Part shown: positions 14,959 to 18,848 of the stretch, one piece after another | Layout: each line of letters begins with the position of its first letter | Numbering within the stretch: position 1 is the first letter of the stretch | Position numbers and translations under genes: made by a program | The notes under the pieces: model-generated | What the model saw: only the letters and a program-made list of their open reading frames with translations | Database searches by the model: none | Told to the model about the DNA's origin: nothing | Assembly: GCA_026387085.1 (NCBI GenBank) | Contig: JAPLMK010000064.1 | Location: forward strand, 1-18,848 | Origin: Candidatus Omnitrophota bacterium | GTDB taxonomy: Bacteria; Ratteibacteria; UBA8468; MWAK01 | DNA: 18,848 bases | Direction: 5' to 3'

Positions 14959-16299
14959 TTATTTCAGGGATTTAGGCAGATGAACAGCATAGCCCAGGCA
15001 GGCCTCCGCGGCCTCTTTCACGCTCTCGGCCAGGGTAGGGTGTCCGAAGATGGTTCCGGTAATCGTCTCCAGAGTTGCCTCGGCGGCGGCCGCAATGCTG
15101 GCGATATGGACCAGGTCTGCGGCGTTAGGACCGATAATCTGGCAACCGGCAATCAACCCGGTCGCTTTCTCTGCAATAATCTTGACAAATCCCTCTGTCT
15201 CGTTAATACAGTGCGCCTTACCTAAGGCGGTAAACGGAAATTTGCCTACCAGGTAATTATCTTTCCGGTCCTTAATATCATCTTCCTTCAAGCCAAAAGT
15301 GCCTACTTCCGGCATCGTAAAAATACAGGAGGGCATAAACTTGTCCCGGACCGGATGGTCGTGCCCGGCCAACCGTTCCACGATGGAGACGCCGTGCTCG
15401 CTGGCCAGATAGGCAAGCTGTCCCTTGCCGGAAATATCGCCGATGGCAAAAATATTCTTAACGCTGGTCTGCAATCCATCGTCGGTGACCACAAACCCTT
15501 TTCCGTCTGTAGCAATTCCGGCCTCCTCCAGGCCGATGCCGCCGGTGTTGGGCTGGCGGCCGATAGCCACTAAAACCAATTCCGCTTTTTCCAATTCCGG
15601 CTTTTCCGCGGCCCGGCCGATAACTACCTCCACCCCGCGCTTTTTAAAGATACGTTCCATCGTGCCGCCGACTTCCGAATCCTCCAGCGGTAAAAGCCGC
15701 GGCAGCATCTCAAAGATTGATACTTTTACGCCGAGGGCCGCAAAAATAGAAGCAAACTCGCAACCAATGGCGCCGCCGCCGACTACCGCCAAACTGGCCG
15801 GCAGTTTCCGGAGGTTGATTATCTCGTCGGACGTAATATACCGGCCGTCGCCAAACGGGAAGAACTTGGGGCGGGCAGGGCTGGAACCGGTCGCCAGAAT
15901 AATTGTCCGCGCTTTTATCTCCGCGTCTTTTGTCTTGATTGAACCCTCCGGAGTCAAAGCGCCTTCGGAGATAACCAAATTTACGCCGTGATTCTTCAGC
16001 AGATATCCGATACCATTACGCAGATTGGTCACTACCTTATCCTTCCAGCCGGCTAACTGGTTAATGTCAACCTGGGGCGGGCCGAAAAGAACGCCCTGGC
16101 CGGATGCCTTTTTTGCCTTTTCGATGGTATGGGCGATGTCGGCCCAGCATTTGGTCGGAATGCACCCCCAGTTCAAACAGGTGCCTCCGACCAGATCTCT
16201 TTCAATCAAAGCGGTCTTTAATCCTAATTGAGCGGCGCGGATGGCGGCCACGTATCCGCCGGGTCCGGCGCCCAGGATGGCCAGGTCAAACTGCTCCAT
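14959..16299 (-). CDS. lpdA: Dihydrolipoamide dehydrogenase (E3)
   Basis: The FAD-dependent E3 subunit reoxidises dihydrolipoamide in 2-oxoacid dehydrogenase or glycine-cleavage systems, with NAD as acceptor, in the cytoplasm. It shows the FAD-binding GAGPGG (residues 10-15), the redox disulfide in GGTCLNWGC (C41, C46), the NAD-binding VGGGAIG, the second FAD motif NIFAIGD and the catalytic GHPTLAE (H420, E425) of the partner subunit. At 446 residues it is full length. A third cysteine (C51) follows the redox pair. The ATG has GGGGG about 7 nt upstream. No E1, E2 or glycine-cleavage gene is nearby, so its complex partners lie elsewhere. Its link to the glycan cluster, 125 bp downstream, is probably positional only. 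Confidence 0.97.
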   Translation of the reverse strand: MEQFDLAILGAGPGGYVAAIRAAQLGLKTALIERDLVGGTCLNWGCIPTKCWADIAHTIEKAKKASGQGVLFGPPQVDINQLAGWKDKVVTNLRNGIGYLLKNHGVNLVISEGALTPEGSIKTKDAEIKARTIILATGSSPARPKFFPFGDGRYITSDEIINLRKLPASLAVVGGGAIGCEFASIFAALGVKVSIFEMLPRLLPLEDSEVGGTMERIFKKRGVEVVIGRAAEKPELEKAELVLVAIGRQPNTGGIGLEEAGIATDGKGFVVTDDGLQTSVKNIFAIGDISGKGQLAYLASEHGVSIVERLAGHDHPVRDKFMPSCIFTMPEVGTFGLKEDDIKDRKDNYLVGKFPFTALGKAHCINETEGFVKIIAEKATGLIAGCQIIGPNAADLVHIASIAAAAEATLETITGTIFGHPTLAESVKEAAEACLGYAVHLPKSLK

Positions 16300-16319
16300 T
16301 ATTTACCCCCGAAAAGTGC

Positions 16320-16398
16320 TGTCATTCCCGCGGATAGTAAGCGGGAATCCAAACATTTAATCCTTCACCCTGAGTAGAGCGAAGGGTCTCGCGGTTAA
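16320..16398. repeat. Intergenic palindromic repeat, partly related to the element at 7603-7731
   Basis: A perfect 8-bp stem, ATTCCCGC (16324-16331) with GCGGGAAT (16341-16348), is followed by ACCCT (16367-16371) facing AGGGT (16383-16387). The stretch 16366-16398 aligns with 7606-7639: CA-2-CTGAGT, CGAAG, TCTCG and TTAA blocks are shared. Its right end overlaps the stop codon of the UDP-glucuronate decarboxylase gene. No U-tract follows either hairpin, so it is more likely a dispersed repeat than a terminator. Confidence 0.6.
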
Positions 16399-17333
16399 AG
16401 TTTTTCAAACCACTCAATCGTCTTCTTTAATCCCTTTTCCAATGAAACCAACGGTTCCCAACCCAGGACATTTTTAGCTTGAGAAATATCCGGACAACGC
16501 CGGGTCGGGTCATCTTCCGGCAGGGGTTGAAAAATAATTTCGCTTCGGGAAGAACATAAAGAAATTACCATCCCGGCCAATTCAAGAATCGTAATTTCGC
16601 GGGGATTTCCCAAATTTACTACTAAATTATCCACGGCGTTTGCCTTTCCGGCCAGTTGCGCTAATCCGGCCACCAGGTCGGAAACATAACAGAGGCTGCG
16701 CGTCTGGCTTCCGTCACCGTAGACGGTAACCGGCGCTCCGGCCCGCGCCTGGGAAATAAAATTAGAAACCACCCGTCCGTCAGCCGGCCGCAGCCGGGGC
16801 CCGTACGTGTTGAAGATACGGCTGATTGCGGTCTTAAGGCCATACTTGCGGCGGTAAGCCGCAGTGATTGCCTCGGCGTAGCGCTTGCTCTCGTCGTATA
16901 CGCTGCGCGGCCCGTTCGGATTGACGTTGCCCCAGTAATCTTCCTTTTGGGGATGGACCTTCGGGTCGCCGTAAACTTCGCTGGTGGAAGCCATGACAAA
17001 CGCTGCGCCCTCCTCCCGGGCCAACTCCAGCAGATTTTCCGTGCCGGAGGAGCCAACCCGCAGGGTCTCCAGCGGATAGCGATAATAATCCACCGGGCTG
17101 GCCGGTGACGCCAGATTAAAGATGAGGTTAATTCCCGAAGGCAGCTTCGGAAGGGGTTGAGAAACATCCGCTTCCCGGAACAAGAAATTTTTCTGCTCCA
17201 GAAGAATGGCGATATTCTCCCGCGAACCGGTAATAAGGTTGTCCAGGCAGATTACTTCCGCGCCTGCGCCGCAGTAATGCTCGCAGAGATAACTGCCGAT
17301 AAATCCGGCGCCGCCGGCAACCAGTATCTTCAT
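16395..17333 (-). CDS. uxs: UDP-glucuronate decarboxylase (UDP-xylose synthase)
   Basis: An NAD-dependent extended short-chain dehydrogenase that converts UDP-glucuronate to UDP-xylose, a precursor for surface glycans. The Rossmann motif is GGAGFIG (7-13). The catalytic set is T117/S118/E119 in TSEVYGDP and Y146-x-x-x-K150. Features that single out Uxs from dTDP-glucose dehydratases and UDP-galactose epimerases are NLASPASPVDYY, VHPQKEDYWGNVNP, GPRSVYDESKR, IFNTYGPRLRP, DGRVVSNF and VYGDGSQTRS. At 312 residues it is the usual bacterial length. No Shine-Dalgarno precedes the ATG, and a -10-like TAAAAT lies only 7 nt upstream, so the mRNA may be leaderless. The stop codon sits inside the repeat that separates it from the dihydrolipoamide dehydrogenase gene. 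Confidence 0.93.
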   Translation of the reverse strand: MKILVAGGAGFIGSYLCEHYCGAGAEVICLDNLITGSRENIAILLEQKNFLFREADVSQPLPKLPSGINLIFNLASPASPVDYYRYPLETLRVGSSGTENLLELAREEGAAFVMASTSEVYGDPKVHPQKEDYWGNVNPNGPRSVYDESKRYAEAITAAYRRKYGLKTAISRIFNTYGPRLRPADGRVVSNFISQARAGAPVTVYGDGSQTRSLCYVSDLVAGLAQLAGKANAVDNLVVNLGNPREITILELAGMVISLCSSRSEIIFQPLPEDDPTRRCPDISQAKNVLGWEPLVSLEKGLKKTIEWFEKL

Positions 17334-17340
17334 CTTTTTT

Positions 17341-17369
17341 ATTTTACCATTATTCCTTTTTTCTGAAAA
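17341..17369 (-). promoter_or_regulatory. Possible promoter giving a leaderless uxs transcript
   Basis: Minus-strand TTTTCA (17364-17369), 17-nt spacer, TAAAAT (17341-17346). The -10 ends 7 nt before the uxs ATG at 17333, placing the expected RNA start at or next to the start codon. The -35 is weak (four of six). Confidence 0.35.
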
Positions 17370-17429
17370 CGGAGAACTTGGGCCTTTGCCCCGCGGAACC
17401 CTTGCATCCGGCCCGCAACCGGCGCCCCG

Positions 17430-17633
17430 CTAAAACCATAAAAATTTATCCACCAGCTTGTCCAGAAACCGGTACGCGAAACCAACCATCTTCCCGGGTA
17501 TAATTTTAGGCAAATTATCGGAAAACAGGTCCAGGAATTCCGATTTCCGGATACGTCCGCGGAACAAAAAACGATGCCTTAATACTTCCAGGGTTTTCCG
17601 GACCGGGTAACGCATAGATTTTAAAGTGTCCAT
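17430..17633 (-). CDS. Small basic protein of unknown function overlapping the activase gene
   Basis: A 67-codon ORF whose ATG lies inside the last codons of the activase gene (13-nt overlap including that gene's stop), an arrangement typical of translational coupling. The product is basic and rich in aromatic residues: MRYPVRKTLEVLRHRF, then FRGRIRKSEFLDLF, ending in KLVDKFLWF. There is no signal peptide or transmembrane span. A GGA lies only 2-3 nt before the ATG, so initiation would rely on ribosomes ending the activase. The function is unknown. It could be an accessory of the dehydratase/activase pair, or a spurious ORF, as support rests on position only. Confidence 0.5.
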   Translation of the reverse strand: MDTLKSMRYPVRKTLEVLRHRFLFRGRIRKSEFLDLFSDNLPKIIPGKMVGFAYRFLDKLVDKFLWF

Positions 17634-18631
17634 TTTCCGCAACGGTCGCCCCAGCGGGCGACTATTTCGCCTATCAACTCCTGCACATAGGTTATTTCGC
17701 ACCGGTTGTTACAACCCTGGCAGTTAAACGCCTTGGGAATAAACTTTGTCTCGCTTACTTTAAACCCCCGGAAAGTGGTCTTCAAGTTTTCGGCTTTTAC
17801 CTGCTCCCGGGCCAGCATCGCCGCCCCGATTGCCCCCATTACCAGAAAATATTTATGCACATTTATTTCGCACCCTAACTCTTTCTGAAAAGCCTTGCGG
17901 ATGGCAGAATTTGCCGCCACGCCTCCCTGAAACACAACCGGCGAATTCAGTTTCTTCCCCTTGCACACATTGTTCAGATAATTCCGCGCGAGCGCTCCGC
18001 AGAGCCCGCTGATAATATCCTCTTTGGAATGCCCCATCTGCTGTTTGTGCACCATATCCGATTCGGCAAAGACGGTACACCGTCCGGCAATAACCACATC
18101 TACCTTCGCTTTAGCCGCATAATCCCCAAACTCTTCAATCGGTATCCCTAATCGGTTGGCTTGATGGTCCAAAAACGAACCGGTCCCGGCCGCGCAGATA
18201 GAATTCATGGCAAAATCGGTGATAATGCCGTCTTTCATCAGGATTACCTTGTTGTCCTGACCGCCGATTTCCAGAATGGTCCTTACCCCGGGCACATAAA
18301 AAGACGTTGCCACGGCCTGGCAGATAATTTCCGTCTTGGCGATGTCTGCGCCCACGATGGCCTTAACCAGATACCTTGCGGAACCGGTCGTGCCGACTCC
18401 CGTAATCCGGCATCCGACATCATCATCCAGCATCTTCCCCAGGTTGCTGAAACTCTCCTGAGTTGATTGCACGGGCGACCCCTGCGACCTTGACCATGTG
18501 CCGAAGACCAATTCCCGGTCCTCATTTATGATGGCGATCTTCGTGGAAACGCTTCCCACATCAATGCCCAGATATAAATTACCGGAAGACCCGCTCTCCT
18601 TCAACCTGTTTTCTAAAAGTTTAGTCTCCAT
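17621..18631 (-). CDS. Acyl-CoA dehydratase activase (BcrA/BadF/HgdC-type ATPase)
   Basis: An ASKHA-fold ATPase whose homodimer holds a [4Fe-4S] cluster and drives one electron into a 2-hydroxyacyl-CoA dehydratase or related reductase at the cost of ATP. Visible motifs are GIDVGSVSTK (22-31, phosphate 1), EIGGQDNK (121-128), SICAAGTGSFLD with C146 and AGRCTVFAESD with C185 (the two cluster ligands of HgdC), and FQGGVAAN. Beyond the usual HgdC length of about 260 residues there is an extension with CQGCNNRC (C304, C307, C311) and C331 that may bind another metal. The gene upstream overlaps it by 11 nt and encodes the dehydratase-type partner. Strongly oxygen-sensitive chemistry implies an anaerobe. 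The substrate is unknown. Confidence 0.93.
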   Translation of the reverse strand: METKLLENRLKESGSSGNLYLGIDVGSVSTKIAIINEDRELVFGTWSRSQGSPVQSTQESFSNLGKMLDDDVGCRITGVGTTGSARYLVKAIVGADIAKTEIICQAVATSFYVPGVRTILEIGGQDNKVILMKDGIITDFAMNSICAAGTGSFLDHQANRLGIPIEEFGDYAAKAKVDVVIAGRCTVFAESDMVHKQQMGHSKEDIISGLCGALARNYLNNVCKGKKLNSPVVFQGGVAANSAIRKAFQKELGCEINVHKYFLVMGAIGAAMLAREQVKAENLKTTFRGFKVSETKFIPKAFNCQGCNNRCEITYVQELIGEIVARWGDRCGKWTL

Positions 18632-18848
18632 TGATTAGTTTCTTCTTTTTTGTCCTCAAAAGGTCCGTGTACGCTTCCAGGCGCGTCACCAAACCCGCCT
18701 CGCCCGCATGCTCATCAAAACCCAAAAAGAGAGGCGGAAGATTAAAGATTCCATCGTGATACCACTTGGTGATTATCGACTTGGCGGTAATTTCCGGCAT
18801 GCAGGTAAAGGGATAGACGTGCACAAAACCATCCACCCCGCCCCGGGA
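18621..18848 (-). CDS. 2-hydroxyacyl-CoA dehydratase-type component, C-terminal end (partial)
   Basis: The last 75 codons of a gene that enters from the right edge; its frame is open to position 18848. The sequence VDGFVHVYPFTCMPEITAKS, then FLGFDEHAGEAG and TRLEAYTDLL is typical of the C-terminal end of 2-hydroxyglutaryl-CoA dehydratase D-component and activase-associated proteins, where the cysteine in PFTCMPE is a candidate iron-sulfur ligand. It ends in a lysine-rich tail. Its stop overlaps the activase start by 11 nt, so the two are translated in tandem. The rest of the gene is outside the window, so its size and any fusion cannot be judged. Confidence 0.88.
   Translation of the reverse strand, partial: SRGGVDGFVHVYPFTCMPEITAKSIITKWYHDGIFNLPPLFLGFDEHAGEAGLVTRLEAYTDLLRTKKKKLINGD

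Noticed and set aside
15425..15991. 188-codon plus-strand ORF opposite lpdA
   Set aside because: A shadow of an unmistakable dihydrolipoamide dehydrogenase.

Overview
The window reads as a chromosomal segment of an uncultured-type, Gram-negative-like anaerobic bacterium that specialises in carbohydrates. Most proteins in the left 15 kb carry Sec signal peptides, Shine-Dalgarno sequences are strong (AAGGAGG-type), and base composition is moderately GC-rich and even. A 2-hydroxyacyl-CoA-dehydratase-type activase points to anaerobic life. The many large secreted TIM-barrel/beta-sandwich proteins (including a DUF4838 protein) suggest a PVC-type (Lentisphaerota/Planctomycetota) or Omnitrophota-like lineage. 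That placement is inference; the window has no rRNA or tRNA to test it.

Layout. (1) 1-126: a strong leftward promoter and a hairpin leader for a gene beyond the left edge. (2) 127-5263: a divergent pair, a leftward secreted beta-helix (pectate-lyase-like) protein and a rightward 1225-residue secreted multidomain glycosidase-like protein. They are separated by about 100 bp holding two overlapping, opposing promoters. (3) 5295-14833: six leftward genes, in transcription order an unknown secreted protein, a secreted TIM-barrel protein with a DEP motif, a cytoplasmic sugar-phosphate isomerase/epimerase-like protein, a DUF4838 protein, a cytoplasmic M55 D-aminopeptidase-like enzyme and a second secreted TIM-barrel protein. 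A 129-bp palindromic repeat element lies before the last gene. (4) 14959-18848: housekeeping or central-metabolism genes, also leftward: the 3' end of a 2-hydroxyacyl-CoA dehydratase-type protein (cut by the window edge), its activase, an overlapping 67-codon ORF, UDP-glucuronate decarboxylase (UDP-xylose synthase) and dihydrolipoamide dehydrogenase.

Working model. Regions 2 and 3 look like a glycan or glycoconjugate degradation locus. The secreted enzymes (beta-helix, 1225-aa, 643-aa, DUF4838 and 762-aa proteins) would attack a polymer outside the cytoplasm. The isomerase-like protein and the M55 metallopeptidase would process the released sugar and a D-amino-acid-containing piece inside the cell. 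No SusC/SusD pair, sugar transporter, sulfatase or regulator is visible, so this is not a classical polysaccharide utilisation locus. The pairing of an M55 enzyme with several unclassified TIM-barrel proteins is the most novel feature.

No CRISPR array, transposase, integrase, tRNA or rRNA was recognised. The longest stretch without a gene is under 200 bp.
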